From assembly GCA_008931825.1 (NCBI GenBank), contig QXVZ01023101.1, positions 1-32,000 on the forward strand: DNA of 32,000 bases. The letters run 5' to 3'. Shown piece by piece: positions 9,774 through 19,917 of the stretch (the first letter of the stretch is position 1; each line of letters opens with the position of its first letter). Source of the DNA: Phallusia fumigata. Its lineage: Eukaryota; Chordata; Ascidiacea; Phlebobranchia; Ascidiidae. Both the position numbers and the translations under genes were made by a program. The notes under the pieces were generated by a model. The model was not told where the DNA came from and did no database searches. It was given only the letters and a program-made list of their open reading frames with translations.

Positions 9774-12034
9774 ATGAAGATTGAAATTTTCGTCTGTGTT
9801 TTGCTGTTTGTTGGTGCGTTAGTTCACGGTGCAGCTGTGCCAGATGTGAAAAGCAACGAGGTTCCTGGGGTTTCTCGACAAATGACTGTTTTTGCGGAGG
9901 TAAGAGTGTAGTTTCAGCTAACTAAAAGTGTTTGTAAATACTTTCTACATCAGAGTATTCTCATAAAAGGACACACTAACAATCAGGTCACAATACTTTG
10001 GTCCACAAAGTAACTTGGCACATAATTTTCGTATTACACTAAAGGGTTTTGTGTTTTTGACCACAACTTATGCTACTGGCTCCGAGGTGTAGCAAATCTA
10101 TAGTCAATTGTTCCGAAATGGGCAACACTGCCAATATCAATCGAGTCAAAATATGTATACTTACAAAAGGAAACACCACACCTATTAAAAAACAACTCCT
10201 GCAAACCGACGCTCTTATGGCATACACGCTATCTAACACTAGCACAATTTTTCTTCATCCACAGAGTTCAGAAGTATTTTCCATCTACGAATATGGAACT
10301 ACACTCAACTGCGATTATTCCATCTCAACTGGCGAGGACCTTCCCGTAACAATCACCTGGTTCCGTGGAAGCGGTCTTCGATCAGACTATTTGACCAAAG
10401 TGTTTTCGTGCGACAGCTTTCAAAAGAGCACCTATACGTGTGAAAATCAACAGATCCACGATGCTGAGTTTGCGGGGCGAATATGGCTTGGCTCTGGCAC
10501 ACCGTCCCTTGTCGTTGCCCCGGTAACTTGTTTTTTATGTGTATTTAAAAACAGTTTCAAACGCATTCGATTTGTTTTACTTTAATAATTTCCGTTATTT
10601 TTCCCAATTTATGAACAGAACCACGAATGTTACGATTCCAAAAAAGGTAAATAAACTCGTTTTAGGTGGGGTATTACGACAACGACAACTACTGGTGCCA
10701 AGTATCGTTGGAAGGCGACGAGCTGGCTGAAAATGGGGAGATTGGAGTCGACGCAAAATCTGTGGTTATGCGAGTGAGATATGGAAGTTACGAGGTTCCA
10801 AGACTTACTACAGTTTCTGTGAGCGACGAAAACATTGTAACCAGTGTGGGCGACACAATCACTCTTAGTTGCAAGTAAGCAAAATCGAAACTTTACACAT
10901 TTTTCACAAGTATTTCACATAATCAAGCTATAAATACTAAGCACATATGCGTTTCATGCTAAATACAAATCTGTTTAATTTTCTTGTTCAAAAGTATATC
11001 ACAGTAGTGACAATCCTGCATGTTTCTGCAGCTGTTCAGGAAGCTACTGTCGGGATACTAACTGGTTCAAGGGGCCAGTTAACCTCGAAGACAACGAATA
11101 TGAAATGGTTTACAGTATAAACTCCGGAACTGCGAATGGAAACCCACGTAAAAACAAACGTTTTTAATTGCAAAGTTTCGAATCTAAGATATTCCAATAC
11201 AAGGTCCTGCGGGTATCTGTAAATAAATGCTTTTTCTGCTTGACTGAGAAAAACGAATTAAGCGAAGTAAGTCGATTTTCGTATCCCACCATTGTGTTTA
11301 GAGTAGACTACAAAACCATAATCGTGCATGTTGTTGGCAAGGTAATCAGTCTAAAACCAAAATGTGACTAAATCTAGGACATAACAAGCAACGTCGAATC
11401 AGCATTGTCCCTAAATGTGATAATATTTAATGGATTAAGACACAATGTTATTGAGTTTGATACAACTAATTTTTCGTGTTGCGCATCCTTACAGAAACTC
11501 AACGACCGTATGGCAGATGGATCGGGCGAGCCACAATCAATGGTAAGCGGACAACTTTCACACCGCGTAAATATTTAAACTTTTTTAAATCTTTCCATTA
11601 AACCATAAAGGAGGTGTGCAAAAAGTTAATAATGTTGTTGAAACCGAAGTATTGAACGCATTGCTGCTGACTTTATTTCCAACTACCACCTTTAACATTT
11701 TCTCATGTGCGCAGAAGGCCATTCGCTGACGATCTCAAATGTCGAGTCAAATGATGCTGGCAGATACTGGTGCGAGGTACAATTCATATATGCATCGAAT
11801 ACGGCGTCCGACGCTAAATCCATGGTGCTAGAGGTCGGCCCATTCACGTGTATGGGTAAAACTGGTTTATACCCGAATCCAGACGACTGCAGCAGCTACT
11901 ACCAGTGCTACAATGGCCAAACCTACCAACAATCATGTGCTGCTGGAACCGTTTTCAACCCTGATCCTAATGCGATATTTGTGTGTGACGTTCCCAGCAA
12001 TGTGGCGCCACCGTGTGGTACAAAGGTCGAATAG
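9774..12034 (+). CDS. VCBP: VCBP-4: two V domains plus chitin-binding domain, with an extra V2 intron
   Basis: Exons 9774-9899, 10265-10522, 10666-10874, 11032-11147, 11495-11542 and 11715-12034 join in frame to give 358 residues. The signal peptide (MKIEIFVCVLLFVGALVHGA) matches VCBP-5. V1 has LNCDYSI, ITWFRG and NYWCQVSLEG; exon 2 is two codons longer than in the other genes (258 against 252 bases), in the loop after the Trp (SGLRSDYL). The V2 exon that is single in the other genes is split by a 347-base intron (11148-11494) inside its variable loop; reading through would hit a stop within eight codons. The final exon can start at 11715 or 11718 (tandem CAGAAG acceptor). The chitin-binding domain has all six cysteines. 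The 48-base exon is supported by frame and by PYGRWIGRATING matching AYNEWIGRATLDG elsewhere. Confidence 0.85.
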
Positions 12035-12126
12035 ACTCGGGCTTCGGGTTTAGATTGGGTGTGGGTGCAAATGTGTTAATTGTATGGTGCGGGCGTTCTT
12101 ATAACAGTTTTCCATGATCATATTTT

Positions 12127-12132
12127 AATAAA
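12127..12132 (+). terminator. polyadenylation signal of VCBP-4
   Basis: AATAAA in TTTTAATAAAGAG, 93 bases after the stop. Confidence 0.75.
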
Positions 12133-12179
12133 GAGTTTGAGAGAAAAGGAATAAGTTTGGTGCACGACGCTTTGCAGGT

Positions 12180-12425
12180 TTAATATTACATGAAAAAATT
12201 CTTGTTTCGATTCCAATATTAGGATGTTGCAACTGTTACCCAACCACAATAGAAATATCAAACAAAGACGTCACTGAACAATAAACAATGTTTTATCAGC
12301 TGGTTCGTAATCCACCAGAGTAGCGTTAGAAATTCCTGTATTTTTACGCCATAATCGAATCTCCAACTGCTGAAGCAGAAAAAAGTCACAAATTTTAGGA
12401 ATGTTTAAATTTTCAATGTCACCCG
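12180..12425 (+). repeat. 3' flank of VCBP-4, duplicated after VCBP-5
   Basis: Homologous to about 16375-16620. Shared blocks include AGAAATATCAAACAA.GACGTCAC, TTCGTAATCCA and TTTTTACGCCAT. Together with the shared upstream flank this defines the tandem duplication that made genes 4 and 5. Confidence 0.75.
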
Positions 12426-12815
12426 TATCGCGAGCAAGCTAGGAAAAGCAAAAAATCAGTCTTTTCGTAGTGGTTCCCTATACGCAGTGCGGTTTAGGTC
12501 GCTGCTTTCACTAAGTGACATCATTCTTGATCATTACGCGCAGTATCACTAGACCATTTGCACAGTAAAATCTGATTCTCTCGCACTAAACAGACTTTAT
12601 GGTAATTCCAATAATTTACAAACTTTGTAATTTGACAACTCAAACTCTTAATGGAGAATATTTGCGGTATTTAGGAATCTGCCAACTCAGCTTTAAAATA
12701 TTTATGCTCATCAAAACAAATATTTGCTTAGTATAAAACTTTCTCAGAGGGCACGACCGAAATGGCAAGATGTGTGAGTCGATGGGTTTCCTCCTCAAAA
12801 CAAAACATTGACAAA

Positions 12816-13401
12816 ATTGTGTAAAAAGTATCACGGTTAGGATTTGAAATACTTTACGCACACATAATGCTCGATCGTTGCTAACAAGGGATACAGTGGT
12901 TGGCAAGATGTTGAGGATATTATTGTAGCTATATTTTATGGTACAAGGGACCTGTTAACCTTATTGGCAACGAATATGAAAGAGTATTCGAGAAGGTACC
13001 GGGCTATGGCGGGCACTGGATACGAGCAGGCATACAATAGATAGGTCGACCGTGCTACTCGTAATAGTAAGTTGACAACATACGTCCAGCGCTATTATAC
13101 TTAAATCCTACAATGTCCGCAATCATACAAAGGTTTGGTCTCTTAGAAACATATTAAGACGAAGTTTCGTGGACTTCTTATTGTTGTTTTGTGACAGCTC
13201 AACAAAAAAATGCAACAAACGTACAGTTGAAGATTTTTTTTCACATTTTACTTTTAACGCGGTTTAATTGGACGTGTTATTTCCCACAAAAAGGCAGCAT
13301 TAAGTCCAGTGCTGCACATTTTAACACATTTAATATGGCGTTATCTTCACAACACGCTATTCGCTTGTGCTTCCAAAGCGAGGCAAATTATGCTGACATA
13401 T
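12816..13401 (+). pseudogene. VCBP pseudogene (VCBP-3-like remnant)
   Basis: 12816-12907 resembles the upstream region of VCBP-2 and -3 (for example CGATCGTTGCTA and GTGGTTGGCAAG). It is followed directly by a V2 exon relic at 12908-13066, very similar to VCBP-3 exon 4 (TGGCGGGCACTGGATACGAG is identical). The relic has a two-base deletion near 12994-13005 and an in-frame TAG at 13042-13044 in place of the conserved Trp. Intron-4-like sequence follows, then the start of the last exon near 13352, whose acceptor AG is lost (CACAACAC for CACAACAG) and which decays after about 50 bases. The signal peptide, V1 and chitin-binding parts are missing. Confidence 0.8.
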
Positions 13402-13515
13402 AGACTTAAATTAACAAGACAATGTGTTGTACGTTTGAAGCAGATCTCTAGGGTTGAATGCAGATCATGGGAACGCGCACAAATGGCGCAATCGTTGAGA
13501 ATATACTGCAGCTGA

Positions 13516-13963
13516 CGCTTCTATGGTAATTAGAATTGACCTAAACTTTTAACCTGCAACAATGGAGGGGTAAAAACGCGAGACCCTGGGACTTTTAATA
13601 CCTGGTACGTAATCCAACAGCCCTTTCTGTATGAGTTGATGCAGTTAAATTAACAAACCAACAATGTCAGTGGGTGAGAGTGCACCAGATGGTTATACAA
13701 AAGGTCCACAAAAACAAAGGTGCAATTATTCCCAAGGGCCAATACACGGGTATTAAAATGGCCGATGAGTGTTTGGAACAAACTGTTCCTGTTCAATAAT
13801 GTTTGCATGCGGGATGATAAAAGTTCAAGCACACACTTGAGATCAGAGAAGATGGCTAAAATTCTTGCATGGAAATCGTGATGGCTCGTTGCTATATAAG
13901 GCGGCTGAATTCGACATCGCAACATATATTTGGATTAGTTAAAAGAGTTTAACTTAGTCAAGA
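13516..13963 (+). promoter_or_regulatory. duplicated upstream region of VCBP-5
   Basis: Partner of 9357-9773, with small insertions, for example near 13688-13718. It carries the VCBP-5 TATA box and the conserved leader just before the ATG. Confidence 0.75.
13893..13900 (+). promoter_or_regulatory. TATA box of VCBP-5
   Basis: TATATAAG, 71 bases before the ATG at 13964. Confidence 0.85.
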
Positions 13964-16204
13964 ATGAGGATCGAAATTTTCGTCTGTGTTTTGCTGTTTG
14001 CTGGTATTTCAGTTCACGGTGCAGCTGTGCCAGATGAAAAAAGCAACGAAGTTCCTGGGGTTTCTCGACAAATGACTGTCTTTGCGGAGGTAAGAGTGTA
14101 GTTTTCGCTGACTGAAAGTGTCTCAAATACTATGCACATGAAAGGACACACCAACAATCAGGTCGCAATACTTTGGTCCACAAGCAAAGGAAACACCACA
14201 CCTTTTAACAAATAAACTCTTGCAAACCGCTCTTTTGGCATAAACGCTATTTAACATTTGCAACAAGATTTATTTATCAACAGAGTTCAGAAGTTTTGTC
14301 CATATACGAATATGGCACTACACTCAACTGCGATTATTCCATCTCAACTGGCGAGGACCTTCCAGTAACAATCAACTGGTTCAGGGGAAGATCACTTGTT
14401 GATGCAACCAAAGTGTTTTCGTGCGACACCTTTCAAAAAAGCACCAATACGTGTGAAAATCAACAGATCCACGATGCCGCATTCGCGGGGCGCATATGGC
14501 TGGGCTCTGGTACACCTTCCATAGTCGTTGCGCCGGTAAGTTCAACTTTTTCAGCGCGTTTTGGTCGTCAGTTTGACGTCAAATGCGGTTTTTCTACACC
14601 TAATTTCAATAGACAGAGAACAAGGCATGATCGGTCATGCTTATAATGTGTCTGCTGTTAAGATACTTGCAGTCATCTAGTTCTTCTGTTACATTTTGGA
14701 TTTAAACTTTATGATTTGGCTTAGTAATTAATGTTAAAATTCCCCGGAGAAATGTAGCTTAAGTTTCTTGTTGAGAGATTTATAGAGTACCTCCAAACCA
14801 AAACCAGCGACATTACGATTTCAAAAAGTCTAAATGAACTTGTTTTTAGGTGGGATATTATGACAATGACAACTACTGGTGCCAAATATCATTGGAAGGC
14901 AATGAGCTGGCTGAGAACGGGGAGATTGGAGTCGACGCAAAATCTGTTGTAATGCGAGTGAGGTATGGAAGTTACGAAGTTCCAAGGCTTACTACAGTTT
15001 CTGTGAGCGACGAAAACATTGTGACCAACGTCGGCGACACAGTCAGATTTGAATGCATGTAAGTAACACTAAAACTTGCAGATGGAGCGGAACCACGCCT
15101 GAATCCTCATAATGAGTCCACCTTCGAGCTACCTGCCTTATTGCAGTTCCATTGGATCATTTTCTATTTGATTTTTTCGAAGTTGGTGACTTCAACATAG
15201 AAAACCCATGCTGCTTAAGTTTCATGCTCGGTAAAACACAGGTGACCGAGACAGAATTAGAACCCACAATCTTGCGAGCACAAGTCTGTCGCGCTAACCA
15301 CTCGGCCATCTTGGCGGAAGCTTTCTATGTAGTTTGTTGCTTTGCCAACTTCGTCTTCAAATTAGAGGCACGACTTTGTTTCGAATCAACATAAAAATTT
15401 GCCTTACTCCCTTGGACAACAAAACTCTCATTTTTCGCAGGTGTTCAGGTACCTACTGCGTCGATATTTTGTGGTACAAGGGACCAGTCAACCCTACAGA
15501 AAACGAATACGACATGGTGTACGAGTACCAGTTGGCGCATTCTAGTTCGGGACCAGGGATCGTCGTTCAAATCGATCAGGCGTACAATGAATGGATCGGC
15601 CGAGCTACTCTTGATGGTAAGTGGACAACTTTTTGTTGAAACGACTTAATTCTTGTCAAAAATATACCGGGACAAGTGGTTCTTAAAAGCGACATGCTTT
15701 ATTCATCAAACGTTTCGGCAATAACTCATGCCATCATCAGTGATACAATAAAGAGTTATGAACAAATCCGTGTTTAGTGTTCCAGACTTAATTCTTAACT
15801 CATAGTTTATTTAATTTAAACGCCATCGCCCTGAAACGAGAGCATTAAATGCAAAGCAGCACATTTTTTTAACTTGTCTCGTGTGCACAACAGGTTATTC
15901 GCTGGTGATTTCAAAGGTCGTGACAAACGACGCTGGCAGGTTTTGGTGCGAAGTAGGAAACAACGAAGTTCCAAATACGGCGTCCGACGCTAAATCAGTT
16001 GTCCTAGAGGTCGGTCCGTTCTCGTGTTCAGGCAAAGGTAATTCTCCGTACGAAGATCCTGAGGACTGCAGCAGCTACTACCAGTGCTACGGTGGCCAAG
16101 CCTATCACCAAAATTGTGCTCCAGGAACCATTTTCAACCCTGCTACAAATATGTGCGACCTTCCAGACAATGTTGCGCCACCATGCGGCACAAAGGTCGA
16201 CTAG
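13964..16204 (+). CDS. VCBP: VCBP-5: two V domains plus chitin-binding domain
   Basis: Exons 13964-14089, 14284-14535, 14850-15058, 15441-15616 and 15894-16204 join in frame to give 357 residues. Signal peptide MRIEIFVCVLLFAGISVHGA. V1: Cys58, Trp74 (INWFRG), Cys137 (NYWCQISLEG). V2: CSGTYC start, ILWYKGPVNPTEN, Cys273 (DAGRFWCEV), then SDAKSVVLEV. The chitin-binding domain starts near residue 295 with six cysteines (FSC, EDC, YQC, QNC, MCD, PPC); the spacing between cysteines 4 and 5 is two residues shorter than in genes 2-4. Exons 1-3 and both flanks match VCBP-4, while exon 4 matches VCBP-2. Intron 3 holds a tRNA-derived SINE. Likely secreted and gut-associated. Confidence 0.9.
15166..15315 (-). 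mobile_element. tRNA-derived SINE in VCBP-5 intron 3
   Basis: On the minus strand it starts with an A-box-like GGCCGAGTGGTTAGCGCG and a B-box-like GGGTTCTAATTC at tRNA spacing, and ends in an A-rich tail (seen as GATTTTTTCGAAG on the + strand). It aligns along its length with 29856-30003. Confidence 0.75.
15672..15765. repeat. interspersed repeat fragment in VCBP-5 intron 4
   Basis: Contains AAACGTTTCGGCAATAAC...GCCATCATCAG. A related GCGTTTCGATAAACG...GTCATCATCAGG is at 27311-27345 in an SBF intron. The CGAAACG/CATCATCAG pairing is typical of invertebrate interspersed repeats; I cannot name the family. Confidence 0.35.
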
Positions 16205-16329
16205 TCTCGAGGTTGAAAATGACACGCAGCGTTTTAATTGGGTGTGGTTTGAAATAAGCCGTTCTTGTGTTAATTGTTTGGTGCGAGCTGTTTCATGAGT
16301 AACTCTTGTGTATTTCATGATGATGCTTT

Positions 16330-16335
16330 AATAAA
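16330..16335 (+). terminator. polyadenylation signal of VCBP-5
   Basis: AATAAA in CTTTAATAAAGAAATTTTGA, shared with VCBP-3. Confidence 0.8.
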
Positions 16336-16374
16336 GAAATTTTGATGGCGTGAAAATGGAAAATTTGTTGAACA

Positions 16375-17213
16375 TCATTTTAAAGTTGAAACGTTACTAC
16401 AGAAAATTCCTGCAATTGGCAGAAAAACAAACTGGTTTCAAATTACGTAACCACAACAGAAATATCAAACAACGACGTCACCGACAAATGAAGAATGTTA
16501 TATCAGCTGTTTCGTAATCCATCACAGATAAGCGCTAGGAATTCCCGTCTTTTTACGCCATTATCAAATGTTCAATTGCTGAAAACGTCACAAATTTCTG
16601 GTATGCTGAGGTTCCAATATTACACCAGGGTTACACAAGAACGCGTGAAATATTCGTAACAGTCACGTATTGTTCTCGTAACAGGCGTACGGTGTGACGT
16701 AAGTGTGACGTCACAGTCAACAGGGGTCGGGGAATTTCTCAAACGGGAATAAATCGCGGAATTGTGAGTCACCCAAAAACCGGCGTGATTACCGGGTACC
16801 AAGAATTGAAAGGGAAACAATTTCAATCCCGCGCTGGTGGTGATGAGTTTATGCAAACACGAATGTTTGTCTGGCCTTCGACTTACAACCGTTTCACAAA
16901 CAACACAACAATGGTTGACTGCAGTAAACTCTCGTTAAAACTACATAAAAACGATTTATATGTAAGCCAAAATTGCAAGCTTGGAAAAATTTTAAATTTT
17001 TGGGAGCATTTCGGAAGGAAACAAGGCAACGCCCATTTTAATGATGGGTGTTCCAAACTTAAAACCATGCATGTGTTCCGTGTAAAGTAGGTCCGGACTG
17101 GTTTACGAGAAGCGGAATAGGTTAACAACATGTTTGTTCCCTCGATGTCGAAAGTTCGAGAAGATTAGTAAGAGGGCAAATATTGGCTGTTCTCGGCAAA
17201 TCACGGCTGGTGG
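16375..17213. other. intergenic region upstream of VCBP-6
   Basis: 16375-16620 is the duplicate of the VCBP-4 3' flank. TGACGTAA (16695-16702) and TGACGTCA (16706-16713) lie close together about 500 bases before the VCBP-6 TATA box. Open frames here have no recognisable homology and are not supported as genes. Confidence 0.5.
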
Positions 17214-17221
17214 TATATAAG
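17214..17221 (+). promoter_or_regulatory. TATA box of VCBP-6
   Basis: TATATAAG, 71 bases before the ATG at 17285. Confidence 0.85.
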
Positions 17222-17284
17222 GCAGGTGCTCTCGAGTCTTAGGTATCGAATTCAAAGAGTGCGATAACAGATACCAGATTAAAA

Positions 17285-19775
17285 ATGAAAGTCGGGGATT
17301 TCCTGTGTATTGTGCTGCTCGCCGGTGTCCTTGTGAACGGAGCTGCAGTCAAGAAGGCGAAGAACAGCGCAAATGTGGTGAACCAGGTTGATGTCGTCGT
17401 ACAAGTAAGTTAGATTTTAAGTTAAATTGACAATAGCCATCCGTCATAAAATCCAATGTAGTTAGAAATATAAAATGGTATATTCAATACCTTCATGAAA
17501 CAAATAATTTGGATAGTGGCATAGCGGTGGCCGGTTTAGCTTTCATCTATACATGAAAACCACGACACCTTACAACGTTACAACCTTAAATACTCAACAT
17601 CCGCATGTATTCATAGTACGCCAGGCCTACAAGAGGTGTTATACCGAGGCACAGTATCTGCATGTAATTTCGACTTTCATAACGAAGCGACTTTATTTTT
17701 ACAGCTAGAAGAAGTGATCGCCTACGTGAGCTCCCCTGCTATCCTGAACTGCGACTATTCGATTTCGAGCGGGAAGGATCTTCCTGTCACGGTCACGTGG
17801 TTCGTGGGAGACGGGCCGCGGTTCATGAGCAAAGTATTTTCATGCAACGGCTACACCAAGGCGGGAAAGACTTGTTTAAGCAGCCAGGTTCACGAAGCTG
17901 ACTTCCAGGGGCGGATGTGGCTTCACACCGAAACTCCCTCCCTGGTCGTGTCACCGGTAAGTTGGTAGAATTCTGGTTTTAGAGAATTAGTCCAAAGCCA
18001 GACCAGAAAGTAAATTCGCATGAAAAATTACATAATTCTTTGGTGATTCCGGGTGTTCCAGCCGCTTGCCAATTTCCTGAAAGGCGAAAGTGGCCCGAGG
18101 GTTATTGCAAAGGTTGTCGAAACAATCAAACTTTAATGTCATGTTTAACAGAACCAAAAACTCAAGTTGTTCACGTTTTCAACCATTTAACTGTACCAAG
18201 ACCTAAACCAATGTATTTGTTCAGGTGAAAGCGACTGACAACCACAACTTCTGGTGTCAAGTATCCTTGGAAGGCAGCGCACTGAGTGAGAACGGCGAGC
18301 TTGGAGTCGACACGAAGTCTGTGGTTTTGCGAGTAAGGGCCGAAAACGAGATGCCAAAGTTCAACTCAGTTTCTGTTGACGACGGAAATGTCGTAACTCA
18401 TGTGGGAGACGAAGTCACAGTGCATTGTGTGTAAGTAAAACCTAATCTCGACCTATTTTCCCTTTAAAAGCTTGCAATCTGATTAAGCTTGATAGTTTTG
18501 CATTGTTTTTGGAGAAGTAAGCTTTATTTGTGCAAACGCATGTAGTCTTTGTGGAAATCTTACCTTTCAAAATCACTTGCTGACTACTTGAATCCCCGTA
18601 TGGCCAACTTTTTGGGTGTTGAGGGTCACTTTTTACATAAAAAAGGTAGTTGCGGAGCATAAACTTGGTGGTAACACAAGTTAACAATGAGTAACTACTC
18701 ATTANCATCGCGAATCACTTACAAAACAACATCTACGGCCACGGGTTGGTCAGCTCTGTTTTAAACCATAAACAGCATACCGTTGACAATTTTTAGACAA
18801 ACTTTGAGTGAAATTGTTGATTTTTCCTACAGATGCAGCGGGAGCCACTGCGACGACGTTTTCTGGTACAAAGGACCTGTGAATTCGGATGGCGAATTCG
18901 AGTTGGTTTATTCCAGAGAAGCACACTGGCGACCTGTTCCCACCGAATACCATGCTTACAACAGATGGACGGACCGTGCGTCTCTGTACGGTGAGTTGCA
19001 ACAAAAACCCTGGACTGTGTTTTGGGCCGGTAATAAAGCAATATATGATGTCAGCCAACACTAGGGATGCGCAGCCTTTGTTGGTGGAGTTTGGCGGGCC
19101 GCAGAACATTAAAAATCCGCAACTCTACGCGGGCCGCACAATCTATATTCGCGGGCGGCAGGATGTACACCCCTGGTCTACATTGTTGTCGCCACGAATG
19201 TCACAAATTCTAACGCAGCCTGAGTCCAAAGTTTGCACCAAGCTAGAAACTTAAGCGATATTGTTCCACCCAGAAAAGTTCCAAGCTAAAAATCGAAAAA
19301 AAAAACAGTTTAAAAGTCCAAAAACACGGGTTTCTTCGTGGGAAACTTATTGTTTTCATAATCTAGTCAGACGTTGCTGCACCTGTAGTGGACAAAACAA
19401 TAAAACAAACAATATCTTTTAGGAAACTCTCTTGTGATCTCGAACGCCCAGGCAACTGATGCTGGCAGGTACTGGTGCGAAATGAGAAGCTCAGGATTCT
19501 ACGCCATCGGCGAAATGGCAACCGACGCTAAATCAGTGGTTGTCGAAGTTCACCCGGTTGATTCGTCGACTACTAACACGTTCTCGTGTCTCGGTGAGCA
19601 CGATGGCCAGTACTCCGACCCAGAAGATTGCAACGGTTACTACGAGTGCTTCGGTGGTCAGACCTTCCACAAATCTTGCGCAGAAGGCACTGTTTTCAAC
19701 CCTGATCCTGCTGCCAAGTATACGTGCGACTTTGCGTCCAATGTAGCGCCACCTTGTGGCAAAAAGGACAACTAG
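17285..19775 (+). CDS. VCBP: VCBP-6: two V domains plus chitin-binding domain
   Basis: Exons 17285-17404, 17705-17956, 18225-18430, 18833-18990 and 19423-19775 join in frame to give 362 residues. Signal peptide MKVGDFLCIVLLAGVLVNGA, then a Lys-rich linker. V1: Cys56, Trp72 (TVTWFVGDGPR), Cys135 (NFWCQVSLEG). V2: CSGSHC start, DVFWYKGPVN, DAGRYWCEM and TDAKSVVVEV. A longer linker than in genes 2-5 (HPVDSSTTNT) leads to the chitin-binding domain with six cysteines (FSC, EDC, YEC, KSC, YTC, PPC). It is the closest relative of VCBP-1, at the other end of the array, and shows what VCBP-1 has lost. The V2 exon is 158 bases, the shortest in the array. A single N lies in intron 3 at 18705, outside the coding sequence. 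Confidence 0.9.
17611..17649 (+). repeat. partial copy of fold-back MITE end in VCBP-6 intron 1
   Basis: AGTACGCCAGGCCTA and the following bases match the left end of the element at 28019. Confidence 0.55.
19055..19165. mobile_element. transposon-like GC-rich fragment in VCBP-6 intron 4
   Basis: Repeated GGCGGGCCGCAG / GCGGGCCGCACA motifs, similar to ends of non-autonomous hAT elements. No clean inverted repeat or target duplication was found. Confidence 0.3.
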
Positions 19776-19917
19776 AGTCCAGCAAGACGGCTGCAGTCTT
19801 TGGTTACCGGACTTTTTGGACTATGTGAACTTTGTGTTGACGGCTTTGATGTTTCACTGTTTTTTTCGTATTTTGCTGCTTGTGTGTTTTGCACGTTACT
19901 GTTCTTATTTAAGTGTA

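Noticed and set aside
10070-10264. N-terminal extension of the VCBP-4 V1 exon
   Set aside because: The frame is open by chance in intron 1. A good acceptor at 10264 and alignment with the other five genes place the exon start at 10265.
15240-15315. tRNA gene on the minus strand
   Set aside because: A- and B-box-like blocks are present but the T-arm and acceptor stem do not close, and the similarity to 29856-30003 extends well beyond a tRNA.
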